64,000 bases of DNA from assembly GCA_020636995.1 (NCBI GenBank), contig JACJWU010000006.1, positions 1 to 64,000 on the forward strand. Direction: 5' to 3'. Shown here one piece after another: positions 42,985-51,780 of this stretch. The notes beneath the pieces are model-generated. The model was not told the origin of the DNA and ran no database searches. It worked only from the letters and a program-made list of their open reading frames with translations. The translations under genes and the position numbers were made by a program. How positions within the stretch are numbered: position 1 is the stretch's first letter; each line of letters opens with the position of its first letter. Origin of the DNA: Actinomycetota bacterium. GTDB taxonomy: Bacteria > Actinomycetota > Actinomycetes > S36-B12 > UBA10799.

Positions 42985-44394
42985 GTGGCAGAGCGCAGAC
43001 TTTCCCCAGCAGATGCGGCGTGGCTGTACAGCGAGTGGGAGAAGAACAACCAGACCGTTTCGTCGCTGATGTGGCTGGACCGTGAGATCGACCCCGGCCT
43101 GTTCACCTCGATCGTGCAGGAACGCATCGTCGACAAGTACCCCACCTTCAGCCAACGGCTGCGGCCCTCGCGCAACCCGCTGTACCTGCCGCACTGGGAG
43201 AACGACCCGGAATTCGACATCGGCAACCACATCGAGGTACTCCAACTCGAAACGGGCACGAAGGAGGAGCTGCGCGCGCTCGTCTCCGAGCAGCGCTCGC
43301 AACTGCTCGACCGCGAGCGTCCCCTGTGGAAGATGTACGTCTTCCAGGGCTACAACGGCGACACCACCGCGATCCACAGCCGGATCCAGCACAGCATCGC
43401 CGACGGGTGGGCGCTGGTGCGCCTGGTCCTGTCCCTGTGCGACGACAGCGAGACGGTGGACCGCCCCACCACCATCGACAAGCCCCGTCGCCGCAAGCGC
43501 GACATCGTGGGCAGGGCCACCGCGCCGGTGGTGGACATCGTGCGCAGCCCGATCGACTTCGTGCAGGAGACGCTGGCCGTCGCGTTGCACCCCAAGCGTT
43601 TCATCGAATTCGGCACCGACGTGCTCGGCGTCGCCGAGGACACCACTGAGGCGTCCAAGAACGCCGTCGAGTTCCTGCTGGCGCCACGACCCGGCAAGAC
43701 CATCCTGCACGGCGAGGTCAGCGGGGAGAAGAAGGTCGACTGGATCGAGCCGGTCGACCTGCAGCCCATCAAGGACATCGGCCGCGCGACCGGCACCACC
43801 ATCAACGACGTGCTGCTCGCCGTCCTCACCAACGCCCTGCGCAAGTACCTCGTGGAGAAGGACGGGCTCACGGTCGACGACCTCTTCACGGCCGTTCCGG
43901 TGAGCCTGCGCCGTCCCGATGCCGATCTGCCGCGCACGTTGGGTAACCGATTCGGCCTGATCCCCGTGCTGCTGCCCGTGAGCCTCGAGGACCCGGTGGA
44001 GCAGTTGCAGGAGATCCACCGCAGGGTCGAGGAACTCAAGGACTCGCAGATGCCGATCGTGTCCTTCGGGCTGATCTCGGTGTCGTCGTTGATGACCCCG
44101 GACCTCGAACGCTTGCTGCACAAAGTCACCCAAGAGCACTCCATCGGTGTCACCACGAACGTCCCGGGCCCCCGCCACCCGATTTACGTAGCCGGCGGAA
44201 AGGTGTTGGGCAGTTGGGGTATGGGTGGGCTGAGCGGAAACATGAACCTGTCGTTCGGCATCTACAGCCTCAACGGCCAGCTCAACTTCTCCGTGCACTC
44301 CGACACCGGCATCACCGACGACCCCGAGCGGATCCTCGACTTCTTCTTGGAGTCGATCGAAGAACTGCGGGAGCTCGTCCTCGATGCTGAGTGA
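42985..44394 (+). CDS. WS/DGAT-type wax ester synthase/diacylglycerol acyltransferase family protein
   Basis: 469 residues from the GTG at 42985. It opens LSPADAAWLYSEW like the family. The active-site region reads QHSIADGWAL, so the usual HHxxxDG has Gln for the first, non-catalytic His, while the catalytic His and DG remain. The C-terminal NVPGPRHPIYVAGGKVLG and the LPRTLGNRFGLIPVLLP segment also fit. It would transfer acyl groups from acyl-CoA to alcohols or diacylglycerol in storage-lipid formation. Confidence 0.85.
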   Translation: MAERRLSPADAAWLYSEWEKNNQTVSSLMWLDREIDPGLFTSIVQERIVDKYPTFSQRLRPSRNPLYLPHWENDPEFDIGNHIEVLQLETGTKEELRALVSEQRSQLLDRERPLWKMYVFQGYNGDTTAIHSRIQHSIADGWALVRLVLSLCDDSETVDRPTTIDKPRRRKRDIVGRATAPVVDIVRSPIDFVQETLAVALHPKRFIEFGTDVLGVAEDTTEASKNAVEFLLAPRPGKTILHGEVSGEKKVDWIEPVDLQPIKDIGRATGTTINDVLLAVLTNALRKYLVEKDGLTVDDLFTAVPVSLRRPDADLPRTLGNRFGLIPVLLPVSLEDPVEQLQEIHRRVEELKDSQMPIVSFGLISVSSLMTPDLERLLHKVTQEHSIGVTTNVPGPRHPIYVAGGKVLGSWGMGGLSGNMNLSFGIYSLNGQLNFSVHSDTGITDDPERILDFFLESIEELRELVLDAE

Positions 44395-44806
44395 GTTGGA
44401 GGCGGACGACCCGGAACTGGCCGCGGACGTCCGCGCGGCCTTCGAGGTGGGCAAGCACTGCACGATGGCCACCCTGCGGGCCGACGGCGCGCCCCGGATC
44501 AGCGGAACCGAGGTCGAACTGACCGACGGGCAGGTGTTCATCGGCACCCCGGAGGATGCCCGCAAAGCCCTGGACCTGCGCCGCGATCCACGGGTGGCCA
44601 TCCACAGCCCCACCCGCGACCCCGTGGGCGACGTCTGGGCCGGCGAGGCGAAGTTCTCGGGTGTGGCGGTCGAGGTCAGCCCGGGACGGTTCCGGATCGA
44701 CGTGACCTCCGTGGTGCACACAGGCCTGACCGATGAGACGCCGCAACGGCTGCGGATTCGGTTGTGGCGCCCGGTACGGGGCGTGGAGACGATGTTCCGC
44801 GCCTGA
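44384..44806 (+). CDS. pyridoxamine 5'-phosphate oxidase-like (FMN/F420 split-barrel) protein
   Basis: 140 residues; overlaps the acyltransferase gene by 11 bp. The split-barrel signature is visible: HCTMATLRADGAPRISGTEV, then RKALDLRRDPRVAIHSP and the closing LRIRLWRPVRGVETMF. It probably binds FMN or F420; substrate unknown. Confidence 0.83.
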   Translation: MLSELEADDPELAADVRAAFEVGKHCTMATLRADGAPRISGTEVELTDGQVFIGTPEDARKALDLRRDPRVAIHSPTRDPVGDVWAGEAKFSGVAVEVSPGRFRIDVTSVVHTGLTDETPQRLRIRLWRPVRGVETMFRA

Positions 44807-44925
44807 GTTGACGCACAGGCACCCAAACCACCACACCCCCCGGACCGGGTGCCCAACCGACAACCCAGTTGACGCACAGGCACCCAAACCCCCACACCCC
44901 CCGGACTGGGTGCCCAACGGGCAAC
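44807..44925. repeat. family G element, copy 2 (61-bp period)
   Basis: Two tandem units starting GTTGACGCACAGGCACCC at 44807 and 44868 (period 61), each with GGCACCCAAACC facing GGGTGCCCAAC. It begins immediately after the stop codon of the preceding gene and faces the convergent dehalogenase gene, as copy 1 does between its neighbours. Confidence 0.9.
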
Positions 44926-44973
44926 TCGCGCGGGGGACCTGTCGAACCCCGACCACCCGAACCCCGAGTACCG

Positions 44974-45849
44974 CTAGGGCAGCAGCCCCCAGGCCTGCAG
45001 AGCCGCCCGCGCGATGGGCTCACCGTGCTCCTGCACGAAGTGCCCGGCCTCCACCCGCATCGGCTCGGGGCAGCCCTTGATGATCTTGTGCATCATGTTC
45101 ATCACCGGCTCGCCGAGCACGGGGTCGTTCACACCGATCGCCATGAACGATTCGCCGCTGAATTCCGTGGCCCACCACATCGCGGCGGCGCGGGAGACTT
45201 CCACCCCGTCGGCGTCCTCGGTGATCGGCACGAGCATCGGGAACCGGCGCGGACCGGCCATGTAGGAGGTGTCCGGGAACGGCGCCTGGTAGGCCGCGAC
45301 CTCCGCAGGGGTCAATCCCGGCTCGGCGCGCGACATGAGCTCGCCGACGTTGAACTCGGGGTTGTTGGCGACATAGTCGCGCCAGGCCAGGAACCCCTCG
45401 GTCGGTTTGGTTCCGACTCCGAGGCCGGTGTTCATGATGAGCAGGCGCTTGACCAGGTCGGGGTGGCTCACAGGCAGAGTCAGCCCGAGCAGCCCACCCC
45501 AGTCCTGTACGACGAGGGTCACGTCCTCCAACCCCAGCGACTCCACGAACCGAAGCATCGACGAGTGGTGGAAGTCCCAGGTGTAGTCGGCATCGGCGGC
45601 GGGTTTGTCGCTGCGGCCGAAGCCGAACCAGTCCGGTGCGACCACCCGCATGCCCGCTTCCAGGAACACGGGGATCATCTTGCGGTACAGGAAACTCCAG
45701 GTGGGTTCGCCATGCAGGCAGAGCACGGTCTCCCCCGAGCCTTCGTCGAGGTAGGCCATCCGCATGCCGTCGATCTCGACGTACTTCGGCTCCCAACCGA
45801 AGTCGGGCAGGTCTGCGAAGCGGTCGTCGGGGGTGCGCAGGATCTCCAT
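44974..45849 (-). CDS. haloalkane dehalogenase
   Basis: 291 residues from the ATG at 45849. Features of subfamily I haloalkane dehalogenases: oxyanion region LCLHGEPTWSFLYRKMIP, nucleophile Asp in LVVQDWGGLLGL (first halide Trp adjacent), and a late His in EAGHFVQEHGEP. Hydrolyses carbon-halogen bonds to alcohols. Closely related alpha/beta hydrolases without activity exist, but all expected residues are visible. Confidence 0.87.
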   Translation of the reverse strand: MEILRTPDDRFADLPDFGWEPKYVEIDGMRMAYLDEGSGETVLCLHGEPTWSFLYRKMIPVFLEAGMRVVAPDWFGFGRSDKPAADADYTWDFHHSSMLRFVESLGLEDVTLVVQDWGGLLGLTLPVSHPDLVKRLLIMNTGLGVGTKPTEGFLAWRDYVANNPEFNVGELMSRAEPGLTPAEVAAYQAPFPDTSYMAGPRRFPMLVPITEDADGVEVSRAAAMWWATEFSGESFMAIGVNDPVLGEPVMNMMHKIIKGCPEPMRVEAGHFVQEHGEPIARAALQAWGLLP

Positions 45850-46022
45850 GTGCACGACCGTAGTGCCACCCCGCGTACGGAACTGGTTCGCGGAGGGCCT
45901 CTTAGCTCGCGACACGCCGGACCCTGCGCACGAGGCTCGGCGTGTCGAGGCCTGCGCCAACCAGTTCTGTACGCCGATCGCCCCCGATTGCGGGTCTGCC
46001 CGCGCACTGCGACCGTGGGCAC

Positions 46023-46898
46023 ATGGGCGTGGAAGTGGCATTGACCCCGATCGCGGGGCAGGTGCGGGAGATCCTGTCTGGGCGTACCGACGGCGCTAGT
46101 GAGGTCGCGCGCGCGATCGCACGGCCGCCCGGAGCACCGGGTTGGTTCGCCCCAGGCGACGCGATCTGGACGGTGCATGGCTCAGTGGCCACGTTCCTAG
46201 GCGGGATCCGGTCGCTGCTGCTGCAGGCGCTGCATCCCCTGGCGCTGGCGGGTGTGGACCGTCATTCCGGCTACCGCGAGGATCCGTTCGGCCGCCTGCA
46301 ACGCACCGGGGCGTTCATCGCCGCGACGACGTACGGCTCCGCGTCGCTGGCTGAGCAGACCATCCGCGCGATCCAGTCCATGCACTCACGGGTACGAGGC
46401 ACTGCCCCCGACGGGCGCACCTACTCCGCGCAGGACCCGCGGCTCCTGCTCTGGGTGCACATCGCACTCACGAACTCCATGCTGCGTGCCTACCTCGACT
46501 TCGGCCGCGACGGCCGCATCGATGCGGACTCGTACGTCGCGGACATGGCGGTGATCGCGCGGGCCATGGGCGTTCCCGAACCGCCCACCACGGTCGCGCA
46601 GCTCACCGACGCGTTCAATGACTTCCGTCCCGAACTGCGGGTGGACGCCGACACCCGCCGCACCCAGCGCTTCATCCTCGACGCCCCCCTGCCGCTGACC
46701 CTCAAGCCGGGCTACCGCGTGCTGGCTCGCGCGGCGTGGGACAGCCTGCCGCCCTGGGCACTGACGATGCTGGACTCAACCCCGCGCATGGCCGGTCTGG
46801 ATCGAGCGCTGGCCGACGCCTCGCTGCGGGTGCTGCGGGTCGCACTCGTGGCCTCCCCCGCACGATTGGCCGGCGAGCAACGCCTCGCGTCAGCCTGA
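46023..46898 (+). CDS. DUF2236 (MpaB/Lcp-like) oxygenase-family protein
   Basis: 291 residues from the ATG at 46023. Family-typical sequences: GGIRSLLLQALHPLALAGVDRHSGYREDPFGRL and a helix with TYGS, then VHIALTNSMLRAYLDFG. DUF2236 includes the haem-containing rubber oxygenase Lcp and related proteins. Its 3' end overlaps the convergent NmrA-like gene by 9 bp. Confidence 0.85.
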   Translation: MGVEVALTPIAGQVREILSGRTDGASEVARAIARPPGAPGWFAPGDAIWTVHGSVATFLGGIRSLLLQALHPLALAGVDRHSGYREDPFGRLQRTGAFIAATTYGSASLAEQTIRAIQSMHSRVRGTAPDGRTYSAQDPRLLLWVHIALTNSMLRAYLDFGRDGRIDADSYVADMAVIARAMGVPEPPTTVAQLTDAFNDFRPELRVDADTRRTQRFILDAPLPLTLKPGYRVLARAAWDSLPPWALTMLDSTPRMAGLDRALADASLRVLRVALVASPARLAGEQRLASA

Positions 46899-47711
46899 CC
46901 CGAGGATCCGGTCCTTGTAGCGGGCCTTGACCAACGCGCTGGCCGCGCGCTGTGCCAATGACGGCCCCTTCGCGAAGTCGTCGGCATGCTCGGCGAACCA
47001 CTGCGCCACGCTCATGGGTTCACGTCCGGTGATCTCCTCGACAGTGGTGGTCACCACGTCGGAGCGCCCATCGCGCCACGCCCGCAGGTGGCTCATGATC
47101 AGGCGCTCGATCACGTCCGGATCCTGCCGGCCGTACTGGACCATCAGGGCCTTCAGCTCGGACTCGGTCAGGTCGATGTAGTCGACGTTGCGGCCGATCG
47201 CGGTGGACAACGTCGAGACCACCGTCGGCATGTCGATGGCCTCCGGCCCGCTGCAGACGTACTCCTGCCCCTCGTGTCCATCCTGCTCGACGATCGTGGC
47301 GAGCACCCGCATGATGTCGGACGCGGCGACGAACCCGATAGGGGCATTGCCCGAGATCCCGAACACGACCCCGGCCATCTGGATCTGCGGCGGCAACGCG
47401 GCGAAGGAGAAATCCATCATCGACACCGGGTGCACGATCGTCCACGGGTTACCCGAGGCCTTGATGTGATCCATCACCTCGTGGTGTTCCGGGTCGAGTT
47501 CGTTGGCGATGAACAGGATGTGCTCATCGACCAGCGAATCGACGAGCACCTTGGCGCGACTGGTCGCCTCGCCGTCGGTCGGCATGGTGACCAGCACGTG
47601 GGTCTGCTCAGCCGGCTCGGTGATCACGTCCACCCCGTGCTTGGTGCTCAGCGAATCGATGAGCTTGCCGACGAACTCGTTGTCACCGTTCGAGACGAGC
47701 AGGCGGGGCAT
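46890..47711 (-). CDS. NmrA-like NAD(P)-binding protein
   Basis: 273 residues. The N terminus has an incomplete Rossmann glycine motif (VSNGDNEFVGKLIDSL). The central region (IVHPVSMMDFSF, GVVFGISGNAPIGFVAASDIM) and the C-terminal VAQWFAEHADDF are typical of atypical SDR/NmrA proteins, which often act as redox sensors or on small substrates. The missing catalytic Tyr-Lys pair suggests no dehydrogenase function. Confidence 0.75.
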   Translation of the reverse strand: MPRLLVSNGDNEFVGKLIDSLSTKHGVDVITEPAEQTHVLVTMPTDGEATSRAKVLVDSLVDEHILFIANELDPEHHEVMDHIKASGNPWTIVHPVSMMDFSFAALPPQIQMAGVVFGISGNAPIGFVAASDIMRVLATIVEQDGHEGQEYVCSGPEAIDMPTVVSTLSTAIGRNVDYIDLTESELKALMVQYGRQDPDVIERLIMSHLRAWRDGRSDVVTTTVEEITGREPMSVAQWFAEHADDFAKGPSLAQRAASALVKARYKDRILGSG

Positions 47712-47737
47712 GTCCCCAGGGTAGGGTCAGGGCCGGT

Positions 47738-47947
47738 TCAGGGCACGCTGCGGATGAACCGCACGAGGATTCCCGACAGCACCATGACCACCGCGGTGGC
47801 GCCGAAGAGCGCCGGATACCCGAGCAGTGTGACCAGTGGCGCGGCGAGCACCGGCGCGATGATCTGCGGTGCAGTGTTCGCGATGTTGATGACGCCAAGA
47901 TCGCGGGCGCGGTCCTCCGCGGCCGGCAGGACCTGGGTGATCAGGGC
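47738..47947 (-). pseudogene. C-terminal remnant of an MFS transporter
   Basis: About 69 codons read ALITQVLPAAEDRARDLG, NIANTAPQIIAPVLAA, and a last hydrophobic segment ending FIRSVP: the final two membrane segments of a major facilitator protein, with a true stop. Upstream of about 47947 the homology stops abruptly and the other strand becomes aldehyde dehydrogenase. At least ten membrane segments are missing. Confidence 0.85.
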
Positions 47948-48994
47948 TTGCGCCGCGAACCCATCGGGCCGGTCGCGGCGTTCGCACCCTGGAACTTCCC
48001 GTCCCTGCTGCCCGCCCGCAAGATCGCGCCGGCCCTGGCGGCAGGGTGCTCGGTGGTGCTGGTGCCACCGATCGAGGCTCCGTTGAGCAGCCTGCTGTTC
48101 GCCGAAGCGGCAGACGCCGCCGGGGTCCCCGCCGGGGTGCTCAATGTGATCACCGGCGACCCGCCGACGCTCAGCGACCAGTTGGTCACCTCGCCCATCA
48201 TCCGCAAAGTCAGTCTGACCGGATCGGTGCCGGTGGGGATCGCGGTCAACACCCTCGCTGCCAAGACCCTGAAGTCCGTCTCGATGGAACTCGGCGGGCA
48301 CTCCCCCGTGCTCGTATTCCCCGACGCGGACATCGACGCCGCCGCCCGAGCCGCGGCGCTGGGCAAGTTCCGCAACGCCGGCCAGGTCTGCATCTCGGCC
48401 AGCCGGTTCCTGGTGCACGAATCCGTGGTCGAGCAGTTCACCGCGGCTTTCGTGGAACAGACCCGGGCACTGCGTCTGGGACCCGGCAGCGACCCCGGCA
48501 CCGACATGGGTCCGCTCGGGTCCGCCCGACGGCGGGATGCTGTGGAAGCGATGGTCGCGGACGCGGTGGGCAAGGGTGCTCAGGTCGCCCATGGCGGTGT
48601 GCGGCCGGAGGAGTTCCAGTCCGGGTTCTTCTTCGCCCCCACCGTGCTCACCGGCGTCACCCAGGACATGGACGTCATGACCGAGGAGCCGTTCGGCCCC
48701 ATCGCACCGATCACGGCGTTCGCGACGTTCGAGGAGGCCATCGCCATCGCGAACTCCACCGCGTTCGGCCTCGCCGGCTTCGTGTACACCCGGGACCTCG
48801 ACACCGCCTACCGGGCCTCCGAGGCGTTGGAGACGGGGATGGTGGGGGTCAACCACCTCACCATCGCCACCGCCGAAGCGCCGTTCGGCGGGGTGAAGTA
48901 CTCCGGCTTCGGCCGCGAGGGCGGCACCGAAGGGGTCGAGGCGTACACCCACGCCAAGTACGTCAACGTCCTGCTGCCCGGTCCGCCGTCGTGA
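47948..48994 (+). pseudogene. aldehyde dehydrogenase, 5'-truncated
   Basis: 348 residues that begin in mid-domain at RREPIGPVAAFAPWNFPS, whereas family members have about 130 more residues before this point. The catalytic Glu (MELGGHSPV) and Cys (NAGQVCISAS) are present, but most of the first NAD-binding domain is lost. The truncation coincides to within a few bases with that of the divergent MFS remnant. The 3' end overlaps the dehydratase start (GTGA). Unlikely to be active as it stands. Confidence 0.85.
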
Positions 48995-50676
48995 GCCGCG
49001 GGTTCGACAAGGGGTTGACCTCGTACGGTGACGAGGGCTTCAGCCGGTATCTGCGACGCGCGTTCCTGGCCTCCGCCGGCTTCGACAGCGAGGATCTGGA
49101 CCGCCCGGTGATCGGGATCGCGGACACCTCCAGCGACTACACAACCTGTCACCGGCAGATGCCCGAGCTGGTCGAGGCGGTGAAACGCGGGGTGCTCGAA
49201 GCCGGCGGCTTGCCGATGGTGTTCGGCACCATGTCGTTGCCCGAGATCCTGCTCAACCCCACGTCCATGCTGTTCCGCAACCTCGACGCCATGGTCACCG
49301 AAGAGCTGCTACGCGCCCAGCCGATGGACGCCGCGGTGCTGGTGGGTGGATGTGACAAGACCGTGCCGGCACAGGTCATGGCTGCGGTGTCCGCGGGCGT
49401 GCCGGCGATCTCACTGGTGGCAGGACCGATGCTCACCTCCTCGTTCCAGGGCCAACGCCTCGGCGCGTGCACGGATTGCCGCTCGATGTGGGCGCGCCAC
49501 CGTGCCGGCGACCTCGACGACGCGCAGATCGCACAGGTCGGCACCGCACTGGCCACGACCGCCGGCACCTGCATGGTCATGGGTACCGCGTCGACGATGG
49601 CATGCGTGGTGGAGGCGATGGGGCTGGCGCTGCCTGGCTCGGCCACCGCACCGGCACCGACCGGGGACCGGCTGCGGGCGGGAGTCGCTGCGGGACGCGC
49701 GGCGGTGGACCTGGCACAGCGCGGACCGGTGATGCGCGATCTTGTGAACCCGGACTCCCTGCACAACGCGCTGGTGGTCTTGTCCGCCATCGGCGGATCG
49801 ACCAACGCCGTCGTGCACCTGCTCGCGATCGCGCGGCGGGCAGGGGTTGCGTTGACACTGGACGACTTCGCGGCGGTGTCGAGACAGGTCCCCGTCATCG
49901 CGGATCTCAAACCGGCGGGCACCGGGTACCTGGAGGACCTGCACCGGGCGGGCGGCGTACCGGCGCTGCTCGGTGTGCTGGCCGAGTTCCTGCGCACCGA
50001 CGCCCCGGTGGTCGAAGGCGGAACCATGGCCGACAGGTTGGCCGCTGGTGCCACGCCGGTTCCCGGCACGTCGACGATCCGTCCGTTGGACGATCCGGTG
50101 AAACCGGCCGGGGGGCTCGCCGTGGTGCGCGGAACCCTGGCCCCCGACGGGGCCGTCATCAAGGTCGCTGCGGCCAGCCCCGACCTGCTCCAGCACGAGG
50201 CGCAGGTCGTGGTCTTCGAGTCACCGCAGGACGTCGCCGAACGCATCGAAGACGAGAACCTGCCGATCGACGCGGACACGATCCTGCTCATGCGCAATGC
50301 GGGGCCGGTGGCCGCCGGGATGCCCGAGGCGGGCTCGTTCCCGATCCCCCGCCGGCTGGCTGCTGCCGGGGTCACCGACATGGTGCGGATCTCCGACGCC
50401 CGGATGAGTGGCACCGCCTACGGCACTGTCGTCCTGCACGTGTCACCGGAGGCGGCAGCCGGTGGCCCGTTGGCGCTCGTGGCCGACGGCGACCGGGTGC
50501 GGCTGGATGTGCCCGCGGGCCGCTTGGATCTCCTTGTGGACGACGGTGAGCTGGACCGCCGACGCGCCGAATGGACCCCGCCGCAACGCCCGGACCTGGG
50601 CTGGCGGCGACTGCATCACGACCACGTCCACCAGGCCCATCTGGGCGCGGACCTCGATCTGTGGGAGGAATCATGA
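48991..50676 (+). CDS. IlvD/Edd family dehydratase
   Basis: 561 residues from a GTG. Fe-S cluster cysteines in VGGCDKTVPAQ and LGACTDCRSMW, together with GIADTSSDYTTCHR and the C-terminal RISDARMSGTAYGTVVLH active-site region. In the family, members dehydrate dihydroxy acids (IlvD), phosphogluconate (Edd) or sugar acids such as arabinonate and xylonate. The neighbours (two aldehyde dehydrogenases, Gfo/Idh/MocA) favour a sugar-acid substrate. Confidence 0.9.
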   Translation: MSRGFDKGLTSYGDEGFSRYLRRAFLASAGFDSEDLDRPVIGIADTSSDYTTCHRQMPELVEAVKRGVLEAGGLPMVFGTMSLPEILLNPTSMLFRNLDAMVTEELLRAQPMDAAVLVGGCDKTVPAQVMAAVSAGVPAISLVAGPMLTSSFQGQRLGACTDCRSMWARHRAGDLDDAQIAQVGTALATTAGTCMVMGTASTMACVVEAMGLALPGSATAPAPTGDRLRAGVAAGRAAVDLAQRGPVMRDLVNPDSLHNALVVLSAIGGSTNAVVHLLAIARRAGVALTLDDFAAVSRQVPVIADLKPAGTGYLEDLHRAGGVPALLGVLAEFLRTDAPVVEGGTMADRLAAGATPVPGTSTIRPLDDPVKPAGGLAVVRGTLAPDGAVIKVAAASPDLLQHEAQVVVFESPQDVAERIEDENLPIDADTILLMRNAGPVAAGMPEAGSFPIPRRLAAAGVTDMVRISDARMSGTAYGTVVLHVSPEAAAGGPLALVADGDRVRLDVPAGRLDLLVDDGELDRRRAEWTPPQRPDLGWRRLHHDHVHQAHLGADLDLWEES

Positions 50677-51749
50677 TCCGGGTTGGCATCATCGGCTGTG
50701 GCAGGATCTCGGATCTGCACGCCGCGGCCTACCACCACTTCGACGAAGCGCAGATCGTGGCGATCGCCGATCCCGACCCGGCGATCCGCGCCATGCGGGG
50801 TGATGCCTGGGGGGTGGCTGAAACCGCACGGTACGCCGAGGCGGGGGAGTTGCTCACGCAGGGCGATGTGGACATGGTCGAGGTGCTGGTGCCCCACAAT
50901 CTGCACGAGCAGATCGCAGAACAGGCAGCCGCGGCCGGCAAACACATCGCGCTGCAGAAGCCCATGGCCATGGACCTCGACGAGGCCGACCGGGTCATCG
51001 CGACCGCCGCCGGCGCGGGTGTGACGCTGAAGATCTTCGAGAACTTCGTGTTTTACCCGCCGATCCAGCGCGCCCGGGATCTCATCGACAACGGTGAGAT
51101 CGGCGATGTGCTGAGCATCCGCCTGAAGTCCGCGGCCGGCTACTCCACCGAGGGCTGGGAGGTGCCCGCCGAGGCGATGGCATGGCGTTTCGACCCCAGC
51201 CGCAGCGGCGGCGGACCGCAGGTCTTCGACGATGGCCACCACAAGTTCGCATCGGCCTGGTATCTGCATGGCTTCCCGCAGACGGTCCACGCCTTCATCG
51301 GCAACAGCTTCAACGGGGTGCTCGACTCGCCGTCCGTCGTGACGTGGCAGTACGCCGACGGCGCGGTGGGCTCGTTCGAGGCGACGTTCTCTCCGGAACT
51401 GTCCCTGCACGGGAAGTACTACGGGCAGGACGATCGCATCGAGATCACCGGGACCAAGGGGGTCATCTGGGTCACCCGCGGTCACGGCCGGATGAGCGAC
51501 CTCGCGCCGGTGATCCTCTACAAGGCCCAGCGCACGATCCATATGGACGACATGGATGCGGACTGGGGGGTGTCCTTCATCAAGTCCGGGCGCCACTTCG
51601 TGCACGCGCTGGAGAACGGCACCGATCCGGTGATCACCGGTGGCCAGGGGCGCGCCCTGCTGGCATTCTCGTTGGCCGCGCAAGAGTCAGCGCGCACCGC
51701 GGAGCGGGTCGCGGTCGAACCCGGGCCACCCCCTGCGCCGACCACCTGA
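50673..51749 (+). CDS. Gfo/Idh/MocA family oxidoreductase
   Basis: 358 residues from the ATG at 50673 (GGGAGGAA upstream; ATGA overlap with the dehydratase). N-terminal Rossmann GIIGCGRISDLHAAAY and the family EKP motif, here QKPMAMD (Gln in place of Glu). A catalytic His region is near FDDGHHKFASAWYLHG. Probably a sugar or inositol dehydrogenase in the same pathway as the dehydratase. Confidence 0.88.
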   Translation: MIRVGIIGCGRISDLHAAAYHHFDEAQIVAIADPDPAIRAMRGDAWGVAETARYAEAGELLTQGDVDMVEVLVPHNLHEQIAEQAAAAGKHIALQKPMAMDLDEADRVIATAAGAGVTLKIFENFVFYPPIQRARDLIDNGEIGDVLSIRLKSAAGYSTEGWEVPAEAMAWRFDPSRSGGGPQVFDDGHHKFASAWYLHGFPQTVHAFIGNSFNGVLDSPSVVTWQYADGAVGSFEATFSPELSLHGKYYGQDDRIEITGTKGVIWVTRGHGRMSDLAPVILYKAQRTIHMDDMDADWGVSFIKSGRHFVHALENGTDPVITGGQGRALLAFSLAAQESARTAERVAVEPGPPPAPTT

Positions 51750-51780
51750 CGCACACGCCAGCGGCGGGTACCGTTGGCCC

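Noticed and set aside
47948..48952. A minus-strand frame continuing upstream of the MFS remnant
   Set aside because: It is antisense to the aldehyde dehydrogenase and loses all membrane character; only the 69 codons up to 47947 are MFS.
48046..48990. An N-terminal extension of the IlvD/Edd frame
   Set aside because: It overlaps the aldehyde dehydrogenase in another frame and is Arg-rich; the family start fits the GTG at 48991.
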